Notes: generated by a model not told the origin, from the sequence alone. A DNA stretch of 64,000 bases from Muscardinus avellanarius (GCA_963383645.1 OY726561.1:27942826-28006825); one strand, 5' to 3'. Counted from the stretch's first letter, positions 12,022-24,436 are shown. Program-made: numbers and translations.

Positions 12022-12210
12022 GGCCGGGCGTGGTGGCACACACTTGTAATCCCCGTGCTTGGGAGGCAGAGACAGGAGGATCTCACTGGTTCGAAGCCAG
12101 CCTCGCTGGCTTAAGAGACCCTGTTTCCAAATAAAAATATAAAATAGGTCTGGGAGTTTAGCCCAGAGGTGGAAGGGCTTCCAGGAACCCCAGTACCACC
12201 AAAAAAAAAA
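12022..12210 (+). mobile_element. B1-dID SINE with target-site duplication
   Basis: An intact dimer (GGCCGGGCGTGGTGGCACAC... to CCCAGTACCACC plus A10). It is flanked by GATAATATTATG (12010-12021) and GATTATATTATG (12211-12222), one mismatch in twelve. Same AGGGCTTCCAGGAACCCC subfamily as the copy at 1814. Confidence 0.95.
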
Positions 12211-12375
12211 GATTATATTATGTATGCCTTACATGAATCATGAGTTATATTCCATTTCTATTAGCTATAAGAGGAAAATGAGGCTTAGAGGGTTTAATTA
12301 CCTAATTAGTAACTAGCCTGAAATCATAAGAATAGCTCTTATCTTCCTCACCCCCAAATTTGTGCAATTTATTAA

Positions 12376-12512
12376 GAGAAAAAGTATAACAGAGAGAAAA
12401 AGCATGTGAGAGAGAAAGGGAGAAATGAAAGGCAAGAGAAAAAGCATGTGAGAGAGAAAGGGAGAAATGAAAGGCAAGGGCAAGAGAGAGACAGAGAACA
12501 AGACAGAGAGAT
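12376..12512. repeat. GA-rich tract with a 42-bp tandem duplication
   Basis: A purine-rich region in which a 42-base unit (containing AAGCATGTGAGAGAGAAAGG and GAAATGAAAGGCAAG) occurs twice head to tail at about 12395-12478, apparently without mismatch. Since 42 is a multiple of three, it produces 60-110-codon open frames with repeated peptides on both strands; these are artefacts. Confidence 0.9.
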
Positions 12513-13179
12513 TGATTCTCCATGGTCATTTTTTCAGGTTGCTCAAACAGAAGATATATGGAGGTTCTTCTCAGTATATATCCGGTAGTAGGTACCAAAA
12601 TAACATTGTTTTTAGCTAGATATGTTCCCACCAACAGGTTATCAGATATCTGGGGGGGAAAGTAATGCTTATGACAGCCTTATCCAATAATGAAGTGACT
12701 ATATGCTACTCACTCTATAGAGAGGGCTACTTTCCCATTTCCAGAATATTTGGAGTAGGCTTCTTGTCAAAGGCAAGTGATTAATAATAAATTTACTTTA
12801 GTCATTTAAGAAAGCAAAAAAAAATCATCTAGATTGAGGATGACAGTAAAGCAAAATCACAGAATTGGTAATAGATACAACCGATAATGAGAAGGAAGGG
12901 AAAGATCTGTCCTTTTAGAAAAAGTGCTGTTTGTTCTAGAATTGTGGGACATGATATGAATACATTATTTATGCAGAGACCTGAAATCAGATATGTGAAC
13001 CAAATGGCGTAGGAAATGATCATTCTTTGTAGGTTTTCAATCAAGTGATTAAACAGTGAACATTAGTTTTAGAAATATTTGTCTGAGAAGGGTATGCAGG
13101 CCAGATTGGGGCAAGAAATAAAATGCCATCAGTGAGTGACTGGTTTTGTTTTCCTGGTGTAAAACATCATATCCAAACT
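12513..13179. other. Unique sequence, no gene seen
   Basis: Non-repetitive DNA. The 71-codon minus-strand open frame (12829-13044) is hydrophobic but has no recognisable family. Confidence 0.5.
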
Positions 13180-13545
13180 ATCATTATTTGGATTTAGGAT
13201 GTCCCCCAGCCCTAATCCTGGAAACAGGATGGCAATATTGGAAGTGGGACTTGGTTGGAATCTAAACAGTGGATCAGTCATTTGTAATGGATTTATCTAG
13301 ATGGTAGCTGAGGCCAGAAGGGTGTGCCTAGAGAGGGTTAGGTCTCTAGGGCTATTGCCTTGGAGATTATATGTGCTTCCTCCTCCCATCACTCATTTGC
13401 TTCTGGCCTCCATCATGTGAAGAGCTAAGTCTCGTGCTCTTTCTCTCTCTCCACTGTCTGCCTGCCACCATTCCAAGAGATCCATGGTCCCAGCCTCACA
13501 TAGAGTGACACTGCAAGCAAACAAACCTTTTCTCTAAGTTACAGG
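13180..13545 (+). mobile_element. MaLR-type LTR (ERVL-MaLR)
   Basis: It begins TATTTGGATTTAGGATGTCC and continues in the sense order of these LTRs: AAGTGGGACTTGGTTGGAA, TGATCAG-like GGATCAGTCA, TGGAGATTATATGTGC, CATCATGTGAAGAGC, and near the end CAAGCAAACAAACCTTTTC. The terminal part is eroded and it is solitary. It is the same superfamily as the antisense copy at 25677. Confidence 0.65.
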
Positions 13546-13623
13546 GTCAGTCTTTGGATTAGAGCTGTGAGGATGTTGACTAACAAAATATCAATATCAT
13601 TATGGAGGATAGGTGTAGAATTA

Positions 13624-13624
<1 letters not shown>

Positions 13625-13672
<48 letters not shown>
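13625..13672. repeat. (CA)n microsatellite
   Basis: About 24 uninterrupted CA units, one of the longest and likely polymorphic. Confidence 0.98.
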
Positions 13673-13676
<4 letters not shown>

Positions 13677-13682
13677 TATCTC

Positions 13683-13990
13683 TTGGAGTCTGCATGAGAT
13701 CAGTTCCAAGATTTCCTGCAGTTACCAAAATCCATGGATGCTCAAGTCCCTTATATAAAATGACGTAGTATGTGCATATATAACTTGTGCATATTGCCTG
13801 TATACTTTAAAATCTCTATATTAATTATATAATACACATAAATGAAATGTAAGTAGTTGTTATACTGAATTTTCATTTGTATTAATTTTATTGCTAAATT
13901 ATTATTTTTATTGTTTTTCCAAATGTTTTGATTTTCATTCTTGTTGAATCTACTAATGCCAAATCCATATATACAAAAGGTTAGTTGTAC
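13683..13990 (+). mobile_element. Tigger-like DNA transposon fossil
   Basis: It contains 'GATCAGTTCCAAGATTTCC', 'ACCAAAATCCATGGATGC', 'TCAAGTCCCTTATATAAAAT', 'GACGTAGTATGTGCATATA', 'GTAGTTGTTATACTGAAT' and, at the far end, 'GTTGAATCTACTAATGCC'. This is the hallmark order of MER2/Tigger-type non-autonomous elements. It shares its middle with the fossil at 2652, in the same orientation. Confidence 0.7.
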
Positions 13991-16136
13991 ATGATTTATA
14001 TGCCAGATAAGTATATATTTTCAATGTAGAAACAAAGCTATAGCCCTGAAACAATGTGTTAACCACTGTGTATTAGTGCAAATAAGTTCATAGTTCAGAG
14101 AACTAAAATCAGAGCAAAGAAAATGTGAAATTTCCAATATTTATAGTAGTGTTCAGAAAAAAAATCATTGTAATACTGGGAAGTAATGATGTGGTAGAAT
14201 TAACAGTGACTTAGATATAATGCGTTTTCCTTTAAAACATAATATTGCTATATGAAAAAAACCTTTCTCTCTCCTTTTTTCTCAATATTTTAATATCAGC
14301 ACACAACTCTAGTTTGTTATCTCTATACCTAGAGATATTGGAATGGTCAAATGAAATCCTCTGTGACTATGCTAATCATATTGGGTAAATGGCTTGTATT
14401 TAAAATTCCCTAACATTCATTCCAGGGTTGGAATATTAAATGAAAATTTATAATTGAAAGCCTTGTTGAAAATTTCAGAATGCTATTGACTAAGAGAACC
14501 ATGGGACAGCAAGGGGGACTCTCAACTTGCTCACACTTTCTCCTACAGTATCTGGATACACACTATCTGGATATTCTCTTACAGTATCGGATACACTCTT
14601 GGAGGGAGGTAGGAGTGGAAGAGGGAGGGGAGTGAGTCACTGATATGGCACATTTTCAAAATCTCTAAGTGGCCGTATCCATACCACAGTTTCTATTTGA
14701 AGTGTCTACAATGAAGGAAGCATAACTGGGAATGGCTGCGATGGGCCAACCAATGAAGTTCAAATCATCCTCTCCTTTCCTTTTACATCCACTTGTCTAG
14801 TCCAGTGTGTTCCTGACATAAAACAGCATCAACTCAAAAAGTGAAGTAAGGTTACCTAGGATCTCAGACAAATTTCTTTTTAGTTTGGCTTATTCCTTTG
14901 AATGGTTTCTTTAAAATTGACCTTTCTGGTGAGGCATTTTCTTGAACAGTAGGACGTCTTATTGAAGTATGCCTGTTGAGAGTCTTTGAATGCTGTCTTT
15001 TCTCACCACAGCTGCACAAGTCTACTTGGGCTTTTGACAAAAAAAATAAAAAAAAAAAAACACATTGTGATAATATTTTTACTTCTCTTTGGAATATTTG
15101 ATTTCAATGCATATGAACTAAAATTTATTCAAGGTCACAAGAGACATATATCTTCAGAATCAGATATGAATTTGTATTCTCTTTTCAGAAACACTTTCGG
15201 TTTGTCTGTGTGGTTTTTTTTTATCGGTCAGTTATATCCCTATTCATATAATGGATGCATGCTGGATTTATATCTGGAATAAAACATGCTGCCCTCACAG
15301 ACCTGACCCTGAACCAGCAAAATATACAGTCAATGACTGGGTTATAATCAGAGGTCTCAGAAATGTCATGCATGATACTTGACAGTTTTAAATATGTTGA
15401 AATGATGTTCCTTACTGAAGATCTGATTGACTCAAACATTTTGCTCAAAATGTAGGATCTCACAGATCTTGTTTTCACAAATATTTTTTCTTTCTTTAAG
15501 AAGTTCAAATAGGTCAAAATTATTGATATAAATATCATTTGAAAAATCAAGCAGTACTAATGAATATGTAAATTCTCTCTAAGTAGCTAGTATGAAGAGG
15601 AAAGAATGGGGGAGCAGAAAAATAAAGTAATTAAAGTATAAGGAGTGGTTCTTATCAAAGGCCATATTGGAAGGAATTCCTTGCCTAACTTATACTCTTT
15701 TGATTGCAGAACTTTGTTATTTCCACCATTAAAAGTCACTCTTTGTATCTTTAAATAATTATATCACTGACAGTAACATCATTTATCAAAGTTTTGTTTC
15801 ATTTTGTAATTATTCTTGAGACAAACAGAAAAGATATTAAAAAGTTAAAAGAATACATGTTTATAGCATTCAATAATGTGATTCTCTTTCTATTTTTTCA
15901 TATTCTACAACTTCCCTCCAAGATTATTGCTGGTGCAATAATTGACATTAATGATAATCATTAGAAGAAGCTAATTCTTTAACACAATGCAGAATAAAAC
16001 AAATCTCCGATTACCCCAAACTATAATGGCAGAGATGAATTTTAGGAAATCATGTCTGGATTGAGATGAGTCATTCTAATATAATTCCTTATTTTATATT
16101 CATGAGTAGTTTGTAATCACCCCAATATAGTTTCTG

Positions 16137-16138
<2 letters not shown>
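13991..16138. other. Unique AT-rich sequence, no gene seen
   Basis: A 2.1 kb stretch free of nameable repeats. Two ~100-codon open frames (14986-15282 plus, 15221-15550 minus) overlap antisense to each other and lack recognised domains; I do not call them. Confidence 0.5.

Positions 16139-16178
<40 letters not shown>
16139..16178. repeat. (AT)n microsatellite
   Basis: About 20 AT units. Confidence 0.98.
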
Positions 16179-16182
<4 letters not shown>

Positions 16183-16310
16183 TTGTTGACAGTGTCAGAT
16201 AAAATGCTTACTGAATAACTGAATATCTGGTACATAATTGCATTATGTTTGGGGGTATGCATAGAATGATGGTTATGAAAAGTCCTTACCCTCCAGATCT
16301 CATGGTCTCT

Positions 16311-16525
16311 ATTTTTATTTTTATTTTTATTATTTTTTTTGTGTGTGTGTGCGGGTCTGGAGATGGAACCCAGAGGCATTTGACCTCCAAGCTTTATTTT
16401 GAAACCAGGTCTCACTGAGTTGTGAAGGGCCTCACTAAGTAGCTGAGGCTGTCTGTGAATCGCAATCCTCTGGTCTCAGCCTCCCAAATGCTGGGATTAC
16501 AAGTGTGCACCACCAGGCCCGGCTT
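16311..16525 (-). mobile_element. B1-ID dimeric SINE, antisense, with target-site duplication
   Basis: Left poly-T with TTTTA units, reversed ID-like half (GGGTCTGGAGATGGAACCC), the linker, then the reversed B1 start ending ACCACCAGGCCCGGCTT. Flanked by CATGGTCTCT (16301-16310) and CATAGTCTCT (16526-16535). It belongs to the second subfamily, whose linker codes 'CTACTTAGTGAGGCCCT' on the sense strand. Confidence 0.92.
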
Positions 16526-16992
16526 CATAGTCTCTTTAATTCTACTTCCAAGATAAGTAAGAATAGTAATATTAACTCAGGCATTGAAATCAAATCACTT
16601 GTCTAGGCTTTAGAGCAAGACATTCTTATTCCTAGCTTAGAATTATAGTCAATATAATCAATACACTTATACATCCCCAATTCTTTCTCACTATGGATAG
16701 TTCACAAAGATAACTTTGTATTGCCAAAATAATAGATACATTTGAGATTGTATCTTCTTTTGAGAAATTTAAAACAGATATTAACTATTCCTAGAAATAA
16801 ATGAGACTTATTTAATTTAGTGAGTTCCAAATTATTAACATCTCATTGTTTGGGGATACTATACACTACAGTCATATTCAAGGACCGAGACTATAAATAG
16901 TAGCCCAGATCTGCTGCCGGAGAGGCATGCATGTTGAAGATTTCTTTAACCATTATATACCCCAATTTCCTTATCTGTAAAGAGTGGTCATT
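16526..16992. other. Unique sequence, no gene seen
   Basis: Non-repetitive DNA without a nameable feature. Confidence 0.5.
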
Positions 16993-17187
16993 GCCAGTTT
17001 TGGTGGCACACATATGCAACCCTGTATTTGAGAGTCTGAGACAGAAAGATCTCAAGTTCAAAGCCAGTTTCCAGCAATGTAGTGAGATTCTGTTTCCAAA
17101 TAAACAATTCAGTCAGTCTTGGGTGTAGCTTGGAGGTAAAATGTTCCTAGGTTCCACCCACAGTACAAATAAAAGAAAAAAAATAGA
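16993..17187 (+). mobile_element. Old B1-ID dimeric SINE
   Basis: A diverged copy: GCCAGTTTTGGTGGCACAC start, CCAAATAAACAATTCAG linker, TCTTGGGTGTAGCTTGGAGG right half and an A-rich tail. Almost all CpGs are gone. Confidence 0.8.
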
Positions 17188-17871
17188 GTGGTTAATAATG
17201 TAGCTCTGTTTATCTCAGGAATACTAGGAAAAATGATGTTTACTTATATAAGACATTTTATTATATAAAACATTTTGTTATCTGAAAGTCACTGGCACTC
17301 TTTTGAATAAGGGAAAACAAGCAGATTCACCAAATTACTCTATTTTACCAAATTACTGTTCTATTTCTTGATTCTTCAAGAGATAATGGAAAATGATTAG
17401 TAGAGGTACTTGAATTAGGATAGGTTATGATATTCTTCAGTTTGTTTGATATTCCTTTTTTTTCCTTTGGCCAGAACAAACAAAACAAAAGCTATGAGTT
17501 ATTCAAACAATAATGGTGTATTTCTGAAGCAGGCTATATAACCAGCGTAAGTCAGACAAAAGCCTCTACTGCCCATAATCACTAAGGAACTGGGCTGATG
17601 TGAAACCTAGCACATAATAATGTAGGTGAAAGAAAAAAGAAGTGCTACTACTAAATATATAGTATAAATTATCTAAAAATATTTCAATTTAGATATTGTA
17701 TTATAATATTAGTGAACAGTACATGTACTTTGCTTATAAGCAAATACACATGTATTATAGGTACATATTCAAAATTTAAAATGAAAAGACTTGCAACAAT
17801 CACCAAACACCAAAATGTTTGAATACCATTGCTCTTATTGAATATATTGACCATAACTAAAATCATGTGCG

Positions 17872-17873
<2 letters not shown>
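17188..17873. other. Unique AT-rich sequence, no gene seen
   Basis: Non-repetitive DNA without a nameable feature. Confidence 0.5.

Positions 17874-17912
<39 letters not shown>
17874..17912. repeat. (TG)n microsatellite
   Basis: About 19 TG units. Confidence 0.97.
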
Positions 17913-17914
<2 letters not shown>

Positions 17915-20023
17915 CTGGTGGACAAAATGACATTTGAGAAATTAGGCAAGATGTTTCCTAGCCTCCATAGCTGTCCATATTTTGCATGTGATTTCCATTC
18001 TGCAATCTATCTCTTTTCCTTCAGGGACAGAAAATGTCTGGAAATAAAAAGAACACTTGCTTGTTGGTATATCTTTAAAAGGTACTGTTCTAAGCCCCTT
18101 TAGCCAGGATCAGTTGCTAATGATAGGGAAGTAACACCTCCAGGTACTTACAGGAGAAGAGGGTCTGTAAAGTTCTTTTATGGGTATTGCTTTGGCTGTA
18201 TTCAAAAGATCAACACTCTTTCTGGGTGAAGGGCAATAGAAATCTCTGAAATATCTCTATTTTTTTTTAGGTGGGCAAGTATAAAGGACAAGTATAAAGG
18301 GCAAGTATAAAGTACCTCGGGACATTCTTGCTGGTGTTAACAGCACACGGGGATCAGTGGGATGGTGTCTGTCTTCCTGGAGGCAGCAGAGAGTGATGAG
18401 AAGTTGAAGTAAGTTCCATTAAATTCCCCATTCCTCCCTCCCTGTAAGTGCTAGTAAAGTGGTTGTAATAATTTTATGTGTTGCCAAAGCATTATCTGAA
18501 CTGTTTTTCCACAAGGTGGGATGTGTGTGGGGGAAGTACCTGAAGAGCTTTGTGCATACATGTTTGCATCATGCTGATCCTCACGATGATGTATAATTGC
18601 GATGCCTAAGTAAAAAATGTAAATTAAAATTAAAAAATAATTCTCCATTCTTCTCATATTGCACATAAGCTGATGAATATTTCCTGAGCATGTCCCTAAA
18701 GTGTTACAGACATAGCGAGATGCCTAAAGAACTAAATGTACCACAGCCAATAAAAAGGAGAAACAACCTAAGATCCCCGAGAAACAAGGGCCAGACAGGA
18801 CACCTGACCTCAGTGTGTGCTAACATTGGTAGGAATATCATAGTAAACCACATGGAATTTCCTCTACTCTCTCAAAGCTTTGATATATAGTCAACTGGGA
18901 CTTAGAGATGACCTTAGACTGAACAGAAGTACTTTACAAAAGATTAAATTTGTAGCACCTAGAAGAAGAATAGGGCCATGAAAGAAGACATGAATTGTTA
19001 TAAAATTAAAACTTTACATATTTGAGTTTGTGGCATAAGTGTCACATTTACTGGAGGCAAGGGTGAAAGTATGGATAGGATACTCGAGAACTACAGTGAA
19101 GATGGGGAAAAAGACACAAAAAAAGATAAATTGGTGGAGAGTAAGGACATGGAGGGATGTACAGAAATGATTCACAAAATGGATTTCAAGTACATATTTA
19201 TACACAAATGCACTGTGAAAGTTCTAAGGATAACACCAAAGAATACAAATGGTTTCTTGCACGCATGGAAAATGTGTTTAAACATTGAGGTTTGAGTTTT
19301 CTAATGACAGTGTTATAAAGTATGCTTTAAAAAATGGAGAAGTCAAAGTTGGTGATGTTGGGAGAAAAGTCATATAAACAGAAGACTGTGTGCAAATCAC
19401 AGAGGTAGAGAAGGGGATGTTTGGACAACAAGCGTATTTTCAGAGTTGCAGGAACTCATGATATTCAATGAAATAGAGATACTGAGATGTGTCATATATT
19501 CTGAACTAGAAAATACATTGAACTCATCATACATTGAAAACCACAAACCCAATAATCTTCTCACCATTGCGAACATCGCCACATCATTCTGTAAACTCTT
19601 TATAAACAAAAATGCTCTCTGGCTCTAGAGACATATTGCTTCTTGTACTTTATGTAGCCTACTCTTCTGAGTTCAACAAAACAGTTTTATTTTAGCAGTT
19701 CACTCCAAAGTATTTCCATTTGCAAATTTCTAAAGATAAACTTGCATTCCAAATATTCCACAGTCATTTAATTCCACCACTTGACTTTAAAAGTGGTTGG
19801 CCTTAGTAGAAGATTGCTAGCTCCCCCCAAAATTTGTTTTCGTAAAGAACAACTTATTTCTGAAGCATGTAATGCATTTGTCTGTATTCATTTTCCCCAC
19901 CGATAAAGGGGATCATTCTAGGTAACTGCAATAATGCCTCTTTAAGGTAAACATTTTTAATATTAAAATAAAATTATTTTACAATCTCACATGAAATGAG
20001 ATATACAGAACAGCAGCAGGAAT
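17913..20023. other. Unique sequence with a short 15-bp triplication
   Basis: At 18273-18312 the unit GGCAAGTATAAAG(G) occurs three times in a row. Otherwise there is 2.1 kb of ordinary unique DNA. Open frames of 60-78 codons are unsupported. Confidence 0.5.
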
Positions 20024-20024
20024 A

Positions 20025-20025
20025 A

Positions 20026-20089
<64 letters not shown>
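20025..20089. repeat. (TC)n microsatellite
   Basis: More than 25 TC units with one TTT interruption. The minus-strand open frame with Arg-Glu repeats here is an artefact of it. Confidence 0.98.
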
Positions 20090-21028
20090 GATGTTTAATG
20101 CCCCCAAAATTTCCAGTAAATTATTTAGCTTAATTTTCTTTGGAAAGTTTTTACTTAGGCCAAATATCCTGAATACTTGAAGCTTGAGGAGGTTTAATGA
20201 GTGTCTCAAGTCATCATGATTATAACCATTGACCTGTCTTGGAGCAAAAAATGTGTATAGGCTTCTGGCACCAAAGAGGGTTTTGTAAAAAGTAGTATGT
20301 TGTCTGGATGTCATGAGTTCTTACTCATCTTTCAAATAATTGTAATAGAAAGTTTGAGTTGCAGGACTAAGCCAGCCAGAGGGTGAGAGGTGCTGAGCCC
20401 TGTCTCCTCCAGCTGCTGTCCTGGGTTCGGCTGGGTTAGCTTTAGATCATCAGGAACGTCTTTCTGAGGTATGGAGTTGCTTGGCATGGAAACATCTGCC
20501 ATGTCTGCACACCCGGTTTCCCTCCACATCAGGATTTAGCATCAAAAGCATGTCAATTTCTCTATAAAAGGCAGAGAAGTTTTTATAAATACTTAAATAT
20601 TTATGCCAAGTTTTGCTTCACTTGCATGAATACCCAAATTACACTTTGGCTTATTTTTAAAGTACTGTAGCCTATGGGTAGAGTCACAGTTTCACATGAA
20701 TGGACCTAAACTATGCTAAAGTTCAGGGAATACACTAAAGGCAAAATTCTATAGTACTGAATTTAACTGAGAAAATGTTAAGATATATTGATCACATGTA
20801 AGTGCAAATAGTTTTTGAATAATCAAATACTACTTTGCAAGAACCAACAAGAGGAAATGGGGCAGTTTCTTTAGTTTTCATATATAAGAGATTATATATA
20901 AAATATCTCCATCATCTGAAAATTCAGGAGACCTAAATTTACATCATGGGATATTTCTTGACGAACTCAAGGATGAAAACACAATTGTTCAGAAAAACAA
21001 AAAAATTAGTTTCTGGTTTAAAGGGCAA
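20090..21028. other. Unique sequence, no gene seen
   Basis: Mostly AT-rich. The patch at about 20360-20530 is GC-richer and repeat-free, but I recognise no exon in it. Confidence 0.45.
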
Positions 21029-21029
21029 G

Positions 21030-21192
21030 CAGGTTTGAAGCCAGCCTCGCTGACTTAAGAGACCCTGTTTCCAAATAAAAAAGTATAAATAAAATAGGTC
21101 TGGGAGTGTAGCCCAGAGGTCGAAGGGTATCTAGGAACCCCAGTACCACCAAAAAAATAAAAAAAATAAATAAAAATAAAAATAATAAAGTG
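21030..21192 (+). mobile_element. 5'-truncated B1-dID SINE
   Basis: It starts inside the B1 half (GGTTTGAAGCCAGCCTCGC) and continues through the linker and right half (GGTCTGGGAGTGTAGCCCAG) to CCCAGTACCACC and a long A-rich tail with AAAT units. Confidence 0.9.
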
Positions 21193-21384
21193 AGCTCCTT
21201 ACTTCAGGGCTATTCCAAAAGATGCTGATGTAGCAGCCTTTCACCTCAGGAGGGTTGAAATTGGAACATTTTATAATCTAATATTCATTTATTATAACAT
21301 GCCAAAATTATAATTATAGGGGGAAATTCCATAAAACAACAGATAAATATAAAATCAACAATGTCTTTTTAAAAAGTACTGTCA

Positions 21385-21511
21385 ACACTTGGTATGGTGA
21401 TACATGATTCTAATCCCAGTACTTGGGAGGACTGAAGGTTCAAGGCCAACCTCAGCAACGTGGTGAAGCCCTCAACAACTTACTGAGACTTTGTTTAAAA
21501 AAAAAAATAAA
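21385..21511 (+). mobile_element. B1-like SINE monomer (no ID half)
   Basis: A diverged B1 half (ACTTGGTATGGTGATACATG... AATCCCAGTACTTGGGAGG... CAACTTACTGAGACTTTG) that ends directly in A11. No right half follows. Confidence 0.8.
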
Positions 21512-22894
21512 GTGCCCCCCTCTCTCAGTAGTATAATAATAATAGTACCTTAATGAATAATATTATGAAAATAAAATATGCATAAATCTAACATTTAAGT
21601 AATCCAGATGGTCACGTAGAAAATCACCACCATCAAAATATTTCTTACACCTTCATACTATTATTGCAAATACCATGCTCCTGAGTGATTAGCCCCCATG
21701 CTACAAATTGGAAAGTTGAACAATGATATTTTATTTCATAAGAATTTCCCATAGTCATTCTATTCGAGAGACGAGTTTGACAAGTTCCTTTGTTCTCTGA
21801 AGTGCTTCAGTTCTAATCACATTTTCACAACCCACTTTACTCTGAGTCATGAACATCTTCTATACTACCAGCCCAGCAACTCAGTCCTGGCTTTGAATGT
21901 AAAACACAGGGGAAGACATGCAGAGAAACCCTTCCCTGAATCCGAAGTAGTATACAGTCCGGAAAACAAATGTTTAGGTTTGCAGGTCATGTTGTTCTAT
22001 AAACAGACTAGAAACATCACATCTTCTTTAATACTTTTATTTTCTGTGTGTATTTATAAAATCTGGCCACTTTTGTTTGTACTGAAGAAAAGTATTATCA
22101 AATCTGGAGTTTCACCAGGTAATAGATGAGCATGCCAGACTTTTATTATGCATCATTAAAGATCTTCTCAGCCACACTTTTCCCAGAGATTTTGGGTGTT
22201 GTTCCATCCAAACCATGTTGCAAGAAGCTATGCACAGGCTTTGAAGATAGAAAATCAGCTAAATTTGCCTCATTTTCCCTCAGTATACCCTATAACCCTT
22301 CTTTGATACATTCCTATTGATATAAGGCATCAAATGCTAAGGAATCCTATAGATAACTGTGCTTATCCACTGTAGAAATAATGTGGGGAAAATATTTGAC
22401 CTATAGAACGTATAAATGCATGAATAGTTCTTTCTTTTTCTTATTCCTCAATAAAATCTCATGGTATTCTTTTGTTATAAATCTCTTCAAAAAATGAGCC
22501 AGAGTGATATCCGTGGTACAAAGTGTTGATCAGCTCAGTAATATACCTAATATTGATTTTTTAACCTCAGTCCACTTTTCACTAACTCCTAATTCCTGGC
22601 TTTGCATACGCTAGTAATTTTTTTCACAAAAATCTTTGTCTCAAATTCTGCTTTCAGGGGAATCCAGGCTAAAAATATGTGTGCTCTTAGGCAAATGAAC
22701 TCCCCTCTCAATTTCCTGATGTGGAAATGGGTAATAATAGTACTTATTCCTTAGAATTGTTGCATAGATCAAGTGTATTCATGTATAAAAATACTTAAAA
22801 CATTTCCTGACATGCAGAAAACAGCAAAGAGGTTTGTATGTTCCTATTATTTTTACATCACCCGTTCCTAATGATAGAATTTATTTAAATAGAA
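21512..22894. other. Unique sequence, no gene seen
   Basis: Non-repetitive DNA. Plus-strand open frames at 21893-22129 and 22126-22320 have no recognised domain and no exon-like borders I can defend. Confidence 0.45.
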
Positions 22895-22899
22895 GCCAA

Positions 22900-23352
22900 T
22901 GTTCTTGGTTGTTGGGAACATTGTTAGTCATCTGCTTTGAGTTCACCTTGGTCTTGCTTGAGAGGGGCACACGCTGCCCACCCAAGTCGTAATTGTTGCC
23001 ATGCAGACGAATTTCCAAGGACCAAATAGAACCCATAACCAGGGGCCTTGACCGATAAGATAAGCAAAGACCCTTACAGTTTCCTTGCTTACCCTTTCCT
23101 CCTTGTCTCATTCATCTGTGACTACCTTAATGCTATTTCCTGACTCACCCCATGATTTCTTTACTATTTTCTATGATTAATAATATCTTATAATGTTTTG
23201 GTTATAACCCTCACTAAAAACAAGATGCTAGTTGAAGGACAGCAGGAGCAGAGACATCTCTCTCCTCCCTGCCTCCCCCAGCAACCATGTTGACTTTGTT
23301 ATTCATGTGAGAGATTACTTTTCATCAATCAATGTCAATGCCATTGGCTACA
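22900..23352 (+). mobile_element. Possible 5' LTR of a decayed class II endogenous retrovirus
   Basis: The stretch begins with TG (22900 or 22910) and ends CTACA at 23352, two bases before a primer-binding-site-like motif. That spacing is the only firm reason to call it an LTR. I cannot see a convincing promoter or poly-A signal, and no matching 3' LTR was found in the window. The left edge is a guess. Confidence 0.35.
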
Positions 23353-23354
23353 AA

Positions 23355-23372
23355 TGATGTCCAACATGGACC
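23355..23372 (+). other. Decayed primer-binding site, tRNA-Lys type
   Basis: TGATGTCCAACATGGACC lines up with the tRNA-Lys(1,2)-type binding site of betaretroviruses at roughly two thirds of positions, and most differences are G-to-A or C-to-T transitions. A splice-donor-like GGTGAGT follows at about 23391. Together with the gag fragment just downstream this supports a class II leader region. Confidence 0.45.
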
Positions 23373-23479
23373 AGGAAACCTAAAGAGTTTCGGTGAGTCT
23401 CTTGCATCCCTTAGGCTGTCAAGGTCGTGACCAGTATTGAAGGGGATTTCTCAGGTCCAGGTAACATGTAAAAAATAAT

Positions 23480-23857
23480 TTGTCTTATATTTACTGTTGG
23501 CTTAGACAGGAAATGGAAGTTGTTGTTTTCTCTGCCCAGACTCTTATTACAAATGTCCCTTCCTTCATAAAAGGTAAATCCTTATCTGACTATATACAGG
23601 TGGCTCAAGCTATGAAAACTGAGCAGCATAAACAATCTGAAGCCTTAGGGAAAGCATTAAAACAACATACTGGGTCTAAAGTCCAATTTCATAAGTGCAA
23701 AAAATATGGACATACTCAAAAACAATGCCCTTCTGTTAGCTTTATGTCTGAGCCCCCAGAAATTTGTCCTTGGTTTAAAAGGGAAAGTGATGGGAAAATG
23801 AATGCCACTCTAAATTTGATAGTCAGGGGAATCTTCTTTCCAAAAATAGGAAGATAA
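23480..23857 (+). pseudogene. Endogenous retrovirus gag fragment (capsid end and nucleocapsid)
   Basis: A 125-codon open frame. Residues ~42-65 resemble the capsid-to-nucleocapsid linker. At ~72-85 there is a zinc-knuckle-like C-X2-C-X4-H-X4-C box in which the first Cys is replaced by Phe (HKCKKYGHTQKQC keeps the other three ligands). A second box follows at ~95-108 after 'PPEICP' with the right spacing, but only its first Cys survives; the other ligand positions hold Phe, Asp and Ala. Two knuckles separated by a Pro-rich link point to a betaretrovirus-like (class II) gag. The matrix and most capsid sequence are absent, and the frame is lost after 23857 although gag-like sequence seems to continue to about 24000. 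It is a dead fossil. Confidence 0.7.
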
Positions 23858-24436
23858 TCCACTCCTGGGTCAAACAACAAAGAGTATTTCCAGGGAGTGA
23901 CAAACAATTACATCACTCAGTTCAACAACTGCTGAATACACAGGCCTTTTCTGTGATTTCTGGGGAGGTTTCTCAGCCTCAGATACCCTGTACTGCTGCT
24001 TAGCCTGTGACTCCGACTTAATCGGCTACAAGAAAAACCAAAAGTAAAAACAAGATGCCTTTTCTCCTCCATCTGCTAAACTGTCTCTTAGAAATCTTTT
24101 TAAAAATGATTTATAGTCTATTATATGTGTCTATTAAGAGGGTCTGGATGAGGGTTAAAGTGTTGGAGATCTTATCTTTTAATAAATAATGTCTGTCATA
24201 TCCTATTATTCAAGATCCTAACCCAAATAATCCACAGCAAATTTTAAAAAATGTCTCTTTTGATTTTAAATTGCTAAAAAGCCCTCACTTATCTTTAACT
24301 GATGCTGCTTAAAATAATATTTGCCTTTTAAAAATAGTGAGGGATGTACATATCAGGCTTAAAATTTTTTATAATTTCTTTGTGGGGTGAAAAACCATCC
24401 CAGCAAAAGTTCCAATCCTTGGCTGACCCTGAAAAA
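23858..24436 (+). mobile_element. Decayed retroviral internal sequence, unassigned
   Basis: This lies between the gag fragment and an inserted L1 3' end. It has many stops in all frames. It is likely part of the same provirus, judging by continuity with the pol-like fragment beyond the L1 insertion, but I could not identify protease or early pol motifs. Confidence 0.35.
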
